Assembly (NCBI RefSeq): GCF_000482365.1
Contig: NZ_KI535306.1
Coordinates: forward strand, 324,311-388,310
Length of the DNA: 64,000 bases
Source of the DNA: Porphyromonas uenonis DSM 23387 = JCM 13868
GTDB taxonomy: Bacteria > Bacteroidota > Bacteroidia > Bacteroidales > Porphyromonadaceae
Reading direction: 5' to 3'
The position numbers were made by a program, and so were the translations under genes. Position 1 is the stretch's first letter. Each line of letters starts with the position of its first letter. The notes under the pieces are model-generated. The model did not search any database. It was given only the letters and a program-made list of their open reading frames with translations, and was not told where the DNA came from. This document shows positions 9,092 through 17,210 of this stretch, piece by piece.

Positions 9092-9123
9092 TTGCATCAT
9101 CTCTCTAGTTTTTGTTAACTTTG
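9092..9123 (+). promoter_or_regulatory. Promoter: TTG (-33) and TAACTTTG (-7)
   Basis: TTG at 9092-9094 and TAACTTTG at 9116-9123 are separated by 21 bp, the classical Bacteroidetes sigma-ABfr spacing, ending 22 bp before the next ATG. Confidence 0.75.
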
Positions 9124-9145
9124 GGGCATACAAGCAAACACTACT

Positions 9146-9787
9146 ATGAAGCACTACAGAATGATCCTAGCTACTCTTTTTGTAGCTTTAATCGCCTTCA
9201 CTGGTCTTACAGCTCAGCAAGATAAGAGCCAAAGTCAGCCAAAGACCACAGAACATTTGAAGTTTATGGGGATTCCCATTGATGGATCGCCTAAATCCTT
9301 TGCGAACAAACTGAAAAGTCGGGGTTTTACCCTTAAGGATCCACTCTCTCCTGATGTTATATGGATGACGGGGACATTCGCTGGAATATCTAACTCTGAT
9401 GTATTCATATACAAGTATCCAGCTACAGCCAATGTGTATAAAGTACGAGTTGTCTTTCCAGGGCAAGACAGTTGGTCTCAAATTGAGATGAGGTATAACA
9501 AATTTAAAGATTGGCTCTCTCAGAAATACTTGCTACTCGAAAGCACTGAGGAGTTCCAAGGTTATCCCCCAAGTAGCGATAGCGATAAGATGAGAAAACT
9601 CGTTTTAGACAATTGCACCTATTTGTGCAACTATGGAGCTGGTTCTTCAAAAGGGGAGTTTATAGGGTCAATTTATTTAGCTATTAGAAGCAATTCTAGT
9701 GCCTATAACGAGGGATATGTCGCTATTGAGTATCAGGACTATCTAAATGGAATAAAAGCTGATCAAAGTTTTCTAGACGACTTATAG
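9146..9787 (+). CDS. Secreted hypothetical protein of a Bacteroidales-type family
   Basis: This 213-residue protein has an N-terminal signal peptide (about 1-24, hydrophobic core ILATLFVALIAFTGLTA, likely cleaved before QQDK). The mature part starts with a conserved-looking HLKFMGIPIDGSPKSFANKLKS block. I recognise this opening in many short secreted Bacteroidales proteins with no assigned function. Further on are VVFPGQDSWSQIEMRYNKFKDWL and an IAIEYQDYLNG-like C-terminal strand. No enzymatic motif is apparent. The codon use is visibly more A/T-rich than in the flanking pckA and transhydrogenase genes, which may indicate separate acquisition. It has its own canonical promoter, and no obvious operon partners. 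Confidence 0.65.
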   Translation: MKHYRMILATLFVALIAFTGLTAQQDKSQSQPKTTEHLKFMGIPIDGSPKSFANKLKSRGFTLKDPLSPDVIWMTGTFAGISNSDVFIYKYPATANVYKVRVVFPGQDSWSQIEMRYNKFKDWLSQKYLLLESTEEFQGYPPSSDSDKMRKLVLDNCTYLCNYGAGSSKGEFIGSIYLAIRSNSSAYNEGYVAIEYQDYLNGIKADQSFLDDL

Positions 9788-9859
9788 CAAGCAGTAGACA
9801 ACCATGCTTCGCTTTTCCGTACTAGAGATGTAATTCTATCCTAGTCGCGGGGCGCGCTC

Positions 9860-9890
9860 TTGTGACTTTGAAGTTAAGTGTGTATATTTG
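9860..9890 (+). promoter_or_regulatory. Promoter: TTG (-33) and TATATTTG (-7) for the transhydrogenase operon
   Basis: TTG at 9860-9862 and TATATTTG at 9883-9890 are 20 bp apart. The leader to the first ATG is about 85 nt. Confidence 0.75.
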
Positions 9891-9979
9891 CGAAATGAAG
9901 GGGTGCAGGTGCGATACGGATGTTTTCGCATGCGACCCATTCTAGGCAGAAGACTATTCATTCACTACACATTTGAATT

Positions 9980-11146
9980 ATGATAATAGGCGTACCTAAA
10001 GAAATCATGCACGATGAGGCTCGCGTAGCAGCGAGCCCCGAGGCAGTGAAGCAGTATGTCGCTGATGGACACACTGTACTATTTGAGCGTGGAGCTGGCG
10101 AAGGCGCAGCATATCACGACGAGGACTATCAGGCAGCTGGCGCTGAGCTGATACAAGGTCCCGAGGAGATCTACCGCCGTGCGGAGATCATCATCAAGGT
10201 CAAGGAGCCACTCTTCAACGAGCAGCTTGGCAAGCATGAGATCGACATGATGCACAAGGGGCAGTACCTCATCACCTTCATCCACCCCGCCTCTCCTGTG
10301 AACCATGACATGGTACGCAAGATGGCTGCACAGGGTGTCATCGGACTCACCCTCGACGGTGTGCCTCGTATCTCTCGTGCGCAGAACCTCGACGCCCTCA
10401 CCTCTATGAGTACTTGCGCTGGCTACAAGGGTATCCTGATGGCTGCGAACGATCTCTCTTTCTTCATGCCACAGATGTTTACCGCCGTTGGTAAGATTGA
10501 CCCCGCCAAGGTGCTCGTCATCGGTGTCGGCGTAGCTGGTCTACAGGCACTCGCTACAGCTCGTCGTCTGGGCTGTATCACTTACGCAGCTGATATCCGT
10601 CCCGCAGCGTCTGAGCAGGCTACCAGTCTCGGTGCTAAGCCTATTGATCTAGGCATCCCCGCTGACAAAGCTGTCGCTCCCGGTGGCTATGCACTACACT
10701 TGAGCCCTGAGCTACTAGAGCATGAGCGTCAGGTGCTAGCTGATCACGTCAAGGATATGGACGTCATCTTCTGTAGCGCACTCGTACCAGGCAAGATCGC
10801 TCCCGTGGTCATCACCGAGGAGATGGTCAAGTCGATGAAGCCTGGCTCTGTCATCGTTGATATCGCTATTGATCAGGGGGGTAACTGCGCTATCACGACT
10901 CCAGGCGAGCGTGACGTCAAGCACCACGTGGTCATCGAGGGTATCAAGAATATCCCTGGTATGCTTCCACAGAGCGCTACCTGGATGTTCTCACAAAATA
11001 TGTACAACCTCGTCAAGTACCTCGTCAAGGATGGCAAGATGCACCTTGACATGAGCGATCAGATCACCTCTTCTATCGTCGTCACGACCGAGGCTGGTGA
11101 GATCATCCACGAGGGTACTCTCGAGGCTATGGGACTCAAGAAGTAG
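9980..11146 (+). CDS. pntAA: NAD(P) transhydrogenase subunit alpha, soluble NAD(H)-binding domain I
   Basis: This 388-residue protein is of the alanine dehydrogenase/PNT superfamily. It opens with MIIGVPKEI, continues with the N-terminal PNT fold, and carries a Rossmann nucleotide loop GVGVAG at residues 182-187 followed by the mobile-loop region typical of the NAD(H)-binding domain I. The protein alone could be confused with alanine dehydrogenase. The next two genes, however, encode the membrane subunits of a three-gene transhydrogenase, which settles the role. The enzyme couples hydride transfer between NADH and NADP+ to proton translocation across the cytoplasmic membrane. The gene is separated from the next by a 147-bp gap containing a heptad array. 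Confidence 0.9.
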   Translation: MIIGVPKEIMHDEARVAASPEAVKQYVADGHTVLFERGAGEGAAYHDEDYQAAGAELIQGPEEIYRRAEIIIKVKEPLFNEQLGKHEIDMMHKGQYLITFIHPASPVNHDMVRKMAAQGVIGLTLDGVPRISRAQNLDALTSMSTCAGYKGILMAANDLSFFMPQMFTAVGKIDPAKVLVIGVGVAGLQALATARRLGCITYAADIRPAASEQATSLGAKPIDLGIPADKAVAPGGYALHLSPELLEHERQVLADHVKDMDVIFCSALVPGKIAPVVITEEMVKSMKPGSVIVDIAIDQGGNCAITTPGERDVKHHVVIEGIKNIPGMLPQSATWMFSQNMYNLVKYLVKDGKMHLDMSDQITSSIVVTTEAGEIIHEGTLEAMGLKK

Positions 11147-11180
11147 CCTAGATTGAAGGAACTTGACTTCCCGCCCAGTC

Positions 11181-11292
11181 TCTAGAGGTTAGACGTCAGA
11201 GTATATGATCCTAATGGGTCATACTCTGGCTTCTAACCTCTACTTTCTAAATCTCTAACCTCTCATCTCTAATTTCTAACCTCTTATCTCTC
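11181..11292. repeat. Heptad array inside the transhydrogenase operon
   Basis: A TCTAGAGGTTAGA arm, the inverted pair CAGAGTATATGA/TCATACTCTG, then CTTCTAAC/CTCTAAT units run right up to the next start codon. The arms are again inverted relative to each other. Confidence 0.7.
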
Positions 11293-11293
11293 A

Positions 11294-11602
11294 ATGAACC
11301 CACTGATCCTCGTCGCCATCTTCCTTGTGGCGACCTTCGTCGGCTACAAGCTCATCAGCAATGTGCCTAGCTTGTTGCACACCCCCCTCATGTCGGGGAT
11401 GAACGCCCTGAGTGGCGTCACCATCACGGGAGCACTCGCCGCCACTGCCACAGCTATCATAGCTGAAGACGGTAGTCTCTTCCAGCAAATCTTTGGAGTC
11501 GTAGCCGTCATCCTCGCCACCATCAATGTCGTCGGGGGCTTTGGCGTGACCAACCGCATGCTCCGTATGTTTACCAAAAACAAGAAAGGAGGCAAGGCAT
11601 GA
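11294..11602 (+). CDS. pntAB: NAD(P) transhydrogenase subunit alpha part 2, membrane
   Basis: This 102-residue protein has three to four hydrophobic segments (ILVAIFLVATFVGYKLI, GVTITGALAATATAIIA, FGVVAVILATINVVGGFG). It includes the conserved TPLMSGMNALSGVTI-like stretch and the NVVGGFGVTNRMLRMF ending characteristic of the 4-TM alpha-2 subunit. It supplies part of the proton channel (domain II) together with PntB. Its stop overlaps the start of pntB by 4 bp (ATGA). Size and position match the three-gene pnt operons found in many anaerobes. Confidence 0.9.
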   Translation: MNPLILVAIFLVATFVGYKLISNVPSLLHTPLMSGMNALSGVTITGALAATATAIIAEDGSLFQQIFGVVAVILATINVVGGFGVTNRMLRMFTKNKKGGKA

Positions 11603-14145
11603 ATACACTCATAGAGATCTCTAATCCCGTCTACTACGTCATCTGCGGGATCCTCAGCATCCTCGTGCTCGTGGGCATCGCTATGATGAGCAAGGTCAAG
11701 AGCGCTGCTCGTGGTAATGCGCTTAGTGCTACCGCCATGGGGCTAGGCGTCATCGTCACGCTTCTCAAGCTACAAGTCGTCACCTTCCCCTGGCTCATCG
11801 CAGGCATCCTCATCGGTGGTATCATCGGCGTCCTACTCTACACACGAGTCAAGATGATCCAGATGCCGCAGATGGTGGCTCTGCTCAACGGTATCGGCGG
11901 TGGTGCCTCGGCACTCGTCGGTGCTTTGACACTCTTCCAGCTACCTGAGAGCAACGTCCACTTCACGCTGGTCACCGCTTTCCTCGCGATCATCATCGGT
12001 ATGCTCACCCTCGTCGGGAGCCTCGTCGCAGCGGGCAAGCTACATAGAGTACTGCCTCAGAAGTCGGTCGTCTGGCCGTTTCACAACGTAGCCACCTCGC
12101 TCACACTCGTCGTCGCAGTCTTCTTCCTACTCATCGGCACGATCAACTACCAGATGCCTACTGCCCTCCTCTACGCTATGATCGGCACGATGCTCTTCAG
12201 TGCGCTCTTCGGGCTTTACTTCTCCATACGTGTGGGTGGTGCCGACATGCCGATCACCATCAGCCTGCTCAACTCCCTGAGCGGTGTGGCTGGCGCTATC
12301 GCTGGTATGGCCATTGGCGACATCTTCCTCGTCGCTGTCGGTGGTGTCGTCGGTGCTTCGGGCCTCCTCCTCACGCAGATCATGTGCCGTGCGATGAACC
12401 GCTCGCTCATCAATATCCTCATCCCTCACGGCAAGGCAAAAGCTACCGTCAAGCCTGCCACAACTACCCCCAAAGCTCCCGTTGCGCCTCAGCCTAAGCA
12501 GGAAAGCTCTCCTATCGACCAAGCTGTTGCGATGCTCCGTGGCGCTAAGCGCGTCATCATCGTGCCGGGCTACGGTATGGCTCTAGCACAAGCGCAGCAG
12601 GAGGTCAAGCAGCTCGCCGACAAGCTCGCTCGAAACGGTGCCGAGGTCAAGTACGCCATCCACCCTGTGGCTGGTCGTATGCCGGGACATATGAACGTGC
12701 TCCTCGCTGAGGCTAATGTGGACTACGACAGTCTCTACGAGATGGAGGCGATCAACGATCAGTTTGCCAATACCGATGCGGTCATCGTCATCGGGGCCAA
12801 CGACGTCCTCAACCCCGCTGCGCGCAATGCTGAGGGAACGCCTATCTACGGTATGCCCGTCCTCAATGTGGATCAGGCGAAGCAGGTCATCATCTGCAAC
12901 TACGACCTCAAGCCTGGCTACGCTGGTGTCGAGAACCCGCTCTACAGCCGTGGCGAGGGCGTAGCCCTTTGCCTAGGCGATGCTAAGGCTACGATCGATC
13001 AGATCCTCTCTGGACTGGACAGCTCCGCAGCCACCGCACAGCCCGCTAGCAGCAGTTCCGCTAGCGATCCTATTTCACAGGCTGCCGGCATGCTCCGTGA
13101 CGCTAAGAGCGTCATCATCGTGCCAGGCTACGGTATGGCTCTTGCACAAGCGCAGCAGGAGGTCAAGCAGTTGGCCGATAAGCTCGCCAAGAGCGGTGCC
13201 GAGGTCAAGTACGCTATCCACCCTGTCGCTGGTCGTATGCCAGGGCACATGAACGTGCTCCTCGCTGAGGCTAATGTGGACTACGATAGTCTCTACGAGA
13301 TGGAGGCGATCAACGATCAGTTTGCCAATACCGATGCGGTCATCGTCATCGGTGCCAACGACGTCCTCAACCCCGCTGCGCGCAATGCTGAGGGAACGCC
13401 TATCTATGGGATGCCAGTCCTTAATGTGGATCAGGCGAAGCAGGTCATCATCTGCAACTTTGACCTCAAGCCTGGCTACGCTGGTGTCGAGAACCCGCTC
13501 TACAGCCGTGGCGAAGGCGTAGCCCTTTGTCTAGGCGATGCTAAGGCAACGCTCTCCAACCTGATGGATCGTTTGGATCATGCGGAGAGTGCTCCCGCAG
13601 CCCCCGCCGCTTCGTCAGCTACCAGCACAGCCACACCGCTACAGTCTGCCACCGAGGTGCTACACAACGCTAAGAGCGTCATCATCGTGCCAGGCTACGG
13701 TATGGCTCTAGCACAAGCACAGCAGGAGGTCAAGCAGCTCGCCGACAAGCTCGCTCGAGGCGGTGCCGAGGTCAAGTACGCCATCCACCCTGTCGCTGGT
13801 CGTATGCCAGGACATATGAATGTGCTCCTCGCTGAGGCTAATGTGGACTACGATAGTCTCTACGAGATGGAGGCGATCAACGATCAGTTTGCCAATACCG
13901 ACGCCGTCATCGTCATCGGAGCCAACGACGTCCTCAACCCCGCTGCCCGCAATGCCGAGGGGACGCCTATCTATGGTATGCCGGTCCTCAACGTAGATCA
14001 GGCGAAGCAGGTCATCATCTGCAACTACGACCTCAAGCCTGGCTACGCTGGCGTCGAGAATCCGCTCTACAGCCGTGGTGAGGGTGTGACACTACTCATC
14101 GGCGATGCCAAGAAAACGCTCAGCGACCTGATCGACACGCTCTAA
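11599..14145 (+). CDS. pntB: NAD(P) transhydrogenase subunit beta with three tandem NADP(H)-binding domains
   Basis: At 848 residues this is nearly twice the usual ~460 of PntB. Residues 1-280 form the membrane domain (about eight or nine spans; MPITISLLNSLSGVAGAIAG is a typical block). An A/P/T-rich linker (~281-304) leads into the NADP(H)-binding domain III. That domain occurs three times: about residues 305-470, 491-658 and 680-848. The copies are joined by S/A/P-rich linkers of about 20 residues. Each copy keeps VPGYGMALAQAQ, HPVAGRMPGHMNVLLAEANV, GANDVLNPAARN, GYAGVENPLYSRG and GDAK, so all three look competent to bind NADP(H). The DNA repeats are also very alike, pointing to recent duplication or gene conversion. 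How three domains work with one NAD-binding subunit is unknown. Confidence 0.95.
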   Translation: MNTLIEISNPVYYVICGILSILVLVGIAMMSKVKSAARGNALSATAMGLGVIVTLLKLQVVTFPWLIAGILIGGIIGVLLYTRVKMIQMPQMVALLNGIGGGASALVGALTLFQLPESNVHFTLVTAFLAIIIGMLTLVGSLVAAGKLHRVLPQKSVVWPFHNVATSLTLVVAVFFLLIGTINYQMPTALLYAMIGTMLFSALFGLYFSIRVGGADMPITISLLNSLSGVAGAIAGMAIGDIFLVAVGGVVGASGLLLTQIMCRAMNRSLINILIPHGKAKATVKPATTTPKAPVAPQPKQESSPIDQAVAMLRGAKRVIIVPGYGMALAQAQQEVKQLADKLARNGAEVKYAIHPVAGRMPGHMNVLLAEANVDYDSLYEMEAINDQFANTDAVIVIGANDVLNPAARNAEGTPIYGMPVLNVDQAKQVIICNYDLKPGYAGVENPLYSRGEGVALCLGDAKATIDQILSGLDSSAATAQPASSSSASDPISQAAGMLRDAKSVIIVPGYGMALAQAQQEVKQLADKLAKSGAEVKYAIHPVAGRMPGHMNVLLAEANVDYDSLYEMEAINDQFANTDAVIVIGANDVLNPAARNAEGTPIYGMPVLNVDQAKQVIICNFDLKPGYAGVENPLYSRGEGVALCLGDAKATLSNLMDRLDHAESAPAAPAASSATSTATPLQSATEVLHNAKSVIIVPGYGMALAQAQQEVKQLADKLARGGAEVKYAIHPVAGRMPGHMNVLLAEANVDYDSLYEMEAINDQFANTDAVIVIGANDVLNPAARNAEGTPIYGMPVLNVDQAKQVIICNYDLKPGYAGVENPLYSRGEGVTLLIGDAKKTLSDLIDTL
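12511..14142 (+). repeat. Three tandem ~500-bp direct repeats within pntB
   Basis: Units begin near 12511, 13069 and 13636 (periods 558 and 567 bp). The string GTCATCATCGTGCC recurs at 12553, 13111 and 13678. Between copies, differences are mostly synonymous, and the linkers are the only variable parts. Confidence 0.95.
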
Positions 14146-14184
14146 TCGGCGACTTTCGTCGAGCCAGCTAACCGGCTCCTAAAC

Positions 14185-14229
14185 ACTCTCCACGGAGGCA
14201 ATCGCACATTCCTCCGTGGAGAGTTTTTT
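14185..14229 (+). terminator. Rho-independent terminator after pntB
   Basis: ACTCTCCACGGAGG and CCTCCGTGGAGAGT form a perfect 14-bp stem followed by TTTTT, 40 bp after the stop. Confidence 0.9.
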
Positions 14230-14277
14230 AATTCGCTCCCTGGAGCTTCCCGATTTCTTCGGGAGACGTATCACTGC

Positions 14278-14391
14278 TGTAAGGACGCACGGGAGTGTCT
14301 AGTCGGAAGGCTCCGTTCTGTCAAAGCTTACTGCATCATGGTTTTAACGGGGACGGACGCCCTCCCACTAGACACCCGCCGTGCGTTTCCT
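14278..14391. repeat. Palindromic element P, copy 2 (divergent)
   Basis: The left end GGACGCACGGGAGTGTCTAGT is matched inverted by ACTAGACACCCGCCGTGCGT at the right end, allowing a few mismatches. The middle shares TGTCAAAGCTTAC and TTTTAACGGGGACGGACGC with the copy at 63033-63151. No gene is seen. Confidence 0.5.
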
Positions 14392-14429
14392 CATTGGACT
14401 ATTCGTCCGATCGCTCCGATCGCTCTTAT

Positions 14430-14683
14430 AAAAAGGACCTCGCAAGAGGTCCGACGCATCGTAGCCGTCGGTCGGAGGGGCACAGCCCCGAACGACCGAT
14501 GGATAGGCGAACGTGATAGGAGGTCGGCCCCTTGTGGGTCGGACTAAGCGAAGATGCAGTCCCAGTCCGACCTTCCACAGCGGGGAGGTCGCTTGCTTCG
14601 TGTGGCACTCCGACCCTCCAGTCGTTCGGAGCTTCGCTCCTTCGACTGGGGGCTACGATGCGTCCGACCGCAAGCGGTCGTTT
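14430..14683 (+). repeat. Multi-hairpin dispersed element H, copy 2
   Basis: This copy has the same six-hairpin layout as 1843-2097. The 5' loop is GCAA instead of GTGA. The outer stem GACGCATCGTAGCC / GGCTACGATGCGTC is perfect here. Changes relative to copy 1 keep pairing: CGACCC/GGGTCG becomes CGGCCC/GGGTCG (G-U wobble), and CGACCTCCC becomes CGACCTTCC (wobble). It lies between the pntB terminator and a heptad array. Confidence 0.7.
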
Positions 14684-14718
14684 CCGTCACAGGGCTACTC
14701 GTATTGCTTTGACACAAC

Positions 14719-14848
14719 AGCTAACAGCTAACAGCTAACCTCTAAAGTCTAATCTCTAACTTCTAAAGTCTAATCTCTAACTTCTAAAGTCTAATCTCTA
14801 ACCTCTAATCTCTAACTTCTAACCTCTAACCTCTAACCTCTAATTTCG
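14719..14848. repeat. Heptad array (CTCTAAY) before the DUF2520 gene
   Basis: ACAGCTA units change into CTCTAAC/TTCTAAA/GTCTAAT units and end in TAATTTCG, directly abutting a promoter box. Nothing else is seen in this stretch. Confidence 0.75.
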
Positions 14849-14856
14849 TACCTTTG
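14849..14856 (+). promoter_or_regulatory. -7 promoter box (TACCTTTG) for the DUF2520-maf operon
   Basis: TACCTTTG occurs in the identical context TAATTTCGTACCTTTG seen at 4556, 27 bp before the ATG. Confidence 0.65.
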
Positions 14857-14882
14857 ACACACCGCTCTATAGTTGATACTCC

Positions 14883-15665
14883 ATGAAAGTCGTACTCATA
14901 GGTTCAGGAGGCGTAGCCACCTCCATAGCAGCTGCGCTGGCGAGCCACGCCGCCACATCGCTTTGCGGCATCTACAGCCGTCAGCTAGCCCATGCCGAGG
15001 CGCTCCGCAAGCGCTTCGCACTCACCTGCCCCGTCACTGATAGTCTGCGACAGCTTCCCCTAGCCGACCTCTACATCATCGCCGTCAGCGACCAAGCCAT
15101 CGCAGAGGTCGCCACGGCTCTGCCACCGCTAGACGGCTTGGTCGTCCACACCTCCGCCGTGACCCCGATCGACTGCCTCAGCGGACAGCGCGCCTACGGC
15201 GTCTGGTACCCGTTCAATAGCTTTGCCAAGGAGGTCGTCGTACCCTTCGAGGGGCAAAAGGTCCTTTACCAGCTCGCCTCTGTCGAAGGCTTGACCACCC
15301 TACAGCAGTGGAACGAACTGCTTCAGGTTGAGGCGATCCCCTCCACACTGGACCAACGGCTCTGGCTACACCTCGCGGGCGTGCTGGCCTCCAACTGCAC
15401 CAACCGCCTTTACACGCTCGCGCATCGTCTGCTGACACAGGCTGACCTCCCCACAGACCTGCTCGACGGACTCATCCTGCGCACCGCCTCGAAGGCGACC
15501 ACGATAGACCCTTACATAGCGCAGACGGGACCCGCCCGCCGGCACGATCTAGATACCATCGCTCGCCACCGTGCACTACTCGAGCAATTGCCCGAGTCGC
15601 AGCAAGAGGTGTCGCAACTCTACAACCTATTCACCGAAGCTATTCTAGAAGACTATCCCCTATGA
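14883..15665 (+). CDS. Rossmann-fold protein, DUF2520 type (putative NADP-dependent oxidoreductase)
   Basis: This 260-residue protein has an N-terminal dinucleotide fold (MKVVLIGSGGVATSIAAAL, glycine loop at 8-12). It continues with a LYIIAVSDQAIAEVA strand-helix and a VVHTSAVTP motif, then a helical C-terminal domain with WLHLAGVLASNCTNRLYTLA. This combination is the DUF2520/Rossmann-like family, related to F420-dependent NADP oxidoreductases and ketopantoate-reductase-like proteins. The substrate is not known. The gene overlaps maf by 4 bp. In Bacteroidetes this family is often found next to a KdsC-type phosphatase and maf; here no phosphatase gene is present between them. Confidence 0.8.
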   Translation: MKVVLIGSGGVATSIAAALASHAATSLCGIYSRQLAHAEALRKRFALTCPVTDSLRQLPLADLYIIAVSDQAIAEVATALPPLDGLVVHTSAVTPIDCLSGQRAYGVWYPFNSFAKEVVVPFEGQKVLYQLASVEGLTTLQQWNELLQVEAIPSTLDQRLWLHLAGVLASNCTNRLYTLAHRLLTQADLPTDLLDGLILRTASKATTIDPYIAQTGPARRHDLDTIARHRALLEQLPESQQEVSQLYNLFTEAILEDYPL

Positions 15666-16243
15666 GACCCTACCGCTGGATCCTTGGCTCCCAATCGCCA
15701 CGGCGCAAAGAGCTCCTCGCCACACTCGGCCATCCATTTGAGATACGTACCATCGAGGGACACAGCGAGGCCTACCCTGACACGCTCCCTCTTGAAGAGG
15801 TGCCGCTCTATCTCTCCCAGCTCAAAGCGGAGCAGCTACTACCCACACTACAAGCTGACGAACTGCTCATCACGGCCGACACGGTTGTCCTCCTCGACGG
15901 GCAAATCCTCGGCAAGCCTCACGACCTGAACGACGCAAGACGTATGCTACGCCTCCTGAGCGGTCGCCAGCATGAGGTCGTCTCGGGCGTTTCGCTCTCC
16001 ACGATCGATTGGCAAATCTCCTTCGCGAGCCACACGCTGGTCACCTTCGCACAGCTCACGGACAGCGAGATAGACCACTACGTAGCGCACTACCAGCCGC
16101 TCGACAAAGCGGGCGCCTACGGCATACAAGAGTGGATCGGCTACATCGGAGTCTCGCACATCGAGGGCTCCTTCTACAACGTCATGGGCCTCCCCGTGCA
16201 GCGCCTCTACCGCGTGCTACAAGACGCCGATCTCTTCTCGTAA
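15662..16243 (+). CDS. maf: Maf-family nucleoside triphosphate pyrophosphatase
   Basis: This 193-residue, full-length Maf/HAM1-like house-cleaning enzyme hydrolyses non-canonical or modified dNTP/UTP to the monophosphate and pyrophosphate in the cytoplasm. The signature ILGSQSPRRKELL lies at the N-terminus. The catalytic Asp region ITADTVVLLDGQILGKPHD and the KAGAYGIQEW motif near residue 145 are also present. It is translationally coupled to the DUF2520 gene. No terminator hairpin is visible after the stop; a 300-bp heptad array follows at once. Confidence 0.93.
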   Translation: MRPYRWILGSQSPRRKELLATLGHPFEIRTIEGHSEAYPDTLPLEEVPLYLSQLKAEQLLPTLQADELLITADTVVLLDGQILGKPHDLNDARRMLRLLSGRQHEVVSGVSLSTIDWQISFASHTLVTFAQLTDSEIDHYVAHYQPLDKAGAYGIQEWIGYIGVSHIEGSFYNVMGLPVQRLYRVLQDADLFS

Positions 16244-16650
16244 AAAGGCTGTTGGCTTTTGGCTGTTGGCCGTTGGCGGTTGGCTGTTGGCTGTTGGCCG
16301 TTGGCCGTTGGCGGTTGGCTATTGGCGGTTAGCTATTGGCGGTTAGCTATTGGCGGTTGGCCGTTGGCCGTTGGCGGTTGGCTATTGGCTGTTGGCCGTT
16401 AGCTGTTGGCCGTTGGCGGTTGGCCGTTGGCGGTTGGCCGTTAGCGGTTGACTGTTGGCTGTTGGCTGTTGGCCGTTAGCTGTTGGCTGTTGGCGGTTAG
16501 CTGTTGGCGGTTAGTCGTTGGCGGTTGGCCGTTGGCGGTTGGCTAGGGTCACTAGTGCCTCTAGTGCCACTAGAGCTACTAGCTCTCCCCTCTAACCTCT
16601 AATTTCTAACCTCTAATCTCTCCCCCCCTCTCCCCTCTCCCCTCTGATTA
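16244..16650. repeat. Large heptad array (TTGGCNN/TTAGCNN, then CTCTAAY)
   Basis: About 300 bp (16252-16545) consist almost only of 7-bp units: TTGGCTG, TTGGCCG, TTGGCGG, TTAGCTA, TTAGCTG. They keep strict period 7 with variable fifth to seventh bases. After a short ACTAG-rich spacer (CACTAGTGCCTCTAGTGCC), inverted CTCTAAC/TTCTAAC units occupy 16590-16620. This is the longest array in the window. There is no gene in it. Confidence 0.85.
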
Positions 16651-16950
16651 CACCTTCCTAAGTAGGGATTGAACGTCTACCTAGGAATTTCCCAAAATAA
16701 GTACCTAGGAATTTCCCCAATAAGTACCTAGGAATTTGCAAATTCCTAGGTAGGAAATAAAAAATTCTTCGGAGGAATCAAATGAAACTTCGGAAGAATC
16801 AAATCATAAGTCCGAAGAATTTGACCATTTCCTAGGTACTTATTGGGCAAATTTCCAGGTAGGAATTTGGTCATTCCCTAGGTAGGAAATAAGTCCGAAG
16901 AATTTTGCCATTTCCTAGGTAGCAATTGAAACGAGCTCACTTTTATCATG
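16646..16950. repeat. Palindrome-rich element with CCTAGG modules (MITE-like family B, interrupted copy)
   Basis: Repeats of TACCTAGGAATTT and its inverse AAATTCCTAGGTA alternate with ATTCTTCGGAGGAATC and AAGTCCGAAGAATTT modules. The same modules in reverse orientation fill 42504-42757. The far end, ATGCGTCACCCTTG at about 17193-17206, is separated from the body by the MITE at 16951-17185. No gene is seen. Confidence 0.7.
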
Positions 16951-17185
16951 AGACTGTTGCAAAAGTCAACAGTCTCACAATCTTGCTTGCAAGATTGTCC
17001 TGACTTTGCAGAAAGGATGAAGCGCAAGGCGCTGAGGGTGAGGTCTGAAGGGAGCATACCTCCGTATGTGACCGAAGCCGAAGCCCGAAAGCAACACAGC
17101 GATTCGCCTTTATGCAACAGTCTCCGTATGTGACCGAAGCCGAATCCCAAAAGCAACACAGCGATTCGCCTTTATGCAACAGTCT
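16951..17185 (+). mobile_element. MITE-like element A, copy 1 with duplicated right end
   Basis: The unit 16951-17123 starts AGACTGTTGC and ends GCAACAGTCT. The last ~62 bp are repeated once (17124-17185). The left end folds into GAGACTGTTG/CAACAGTCTC, and ACAATCTTGC-TT-GCAAGATTGT is a perfect internal hairpin. Flanks CATGAT/ATCATG form a short direct repeat. An uninterrupted version of the surrounding site exists at 42504-42550. No transposase is encoded. Confidence 0.75.
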
Positions 17186-17210
17186 CATCATGCGTCACCC
17201 TTGCTTCGAC

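Noticed and set aside
9980..11146. Alanine dehydrogenase
   Set aside because: It shares the fold, but the following pntAB and pntB genes show it is the NAD-binding transhydrogenase subunit.
16252..16545. Heptad array as a coding repeat (Leu/Trp/Ala/Val-rich frames)
   Set aside because: With period 7 each frame cycles through the same residues. Such frames have no start context and appear in all arrays, so they are by-products of the repeat.
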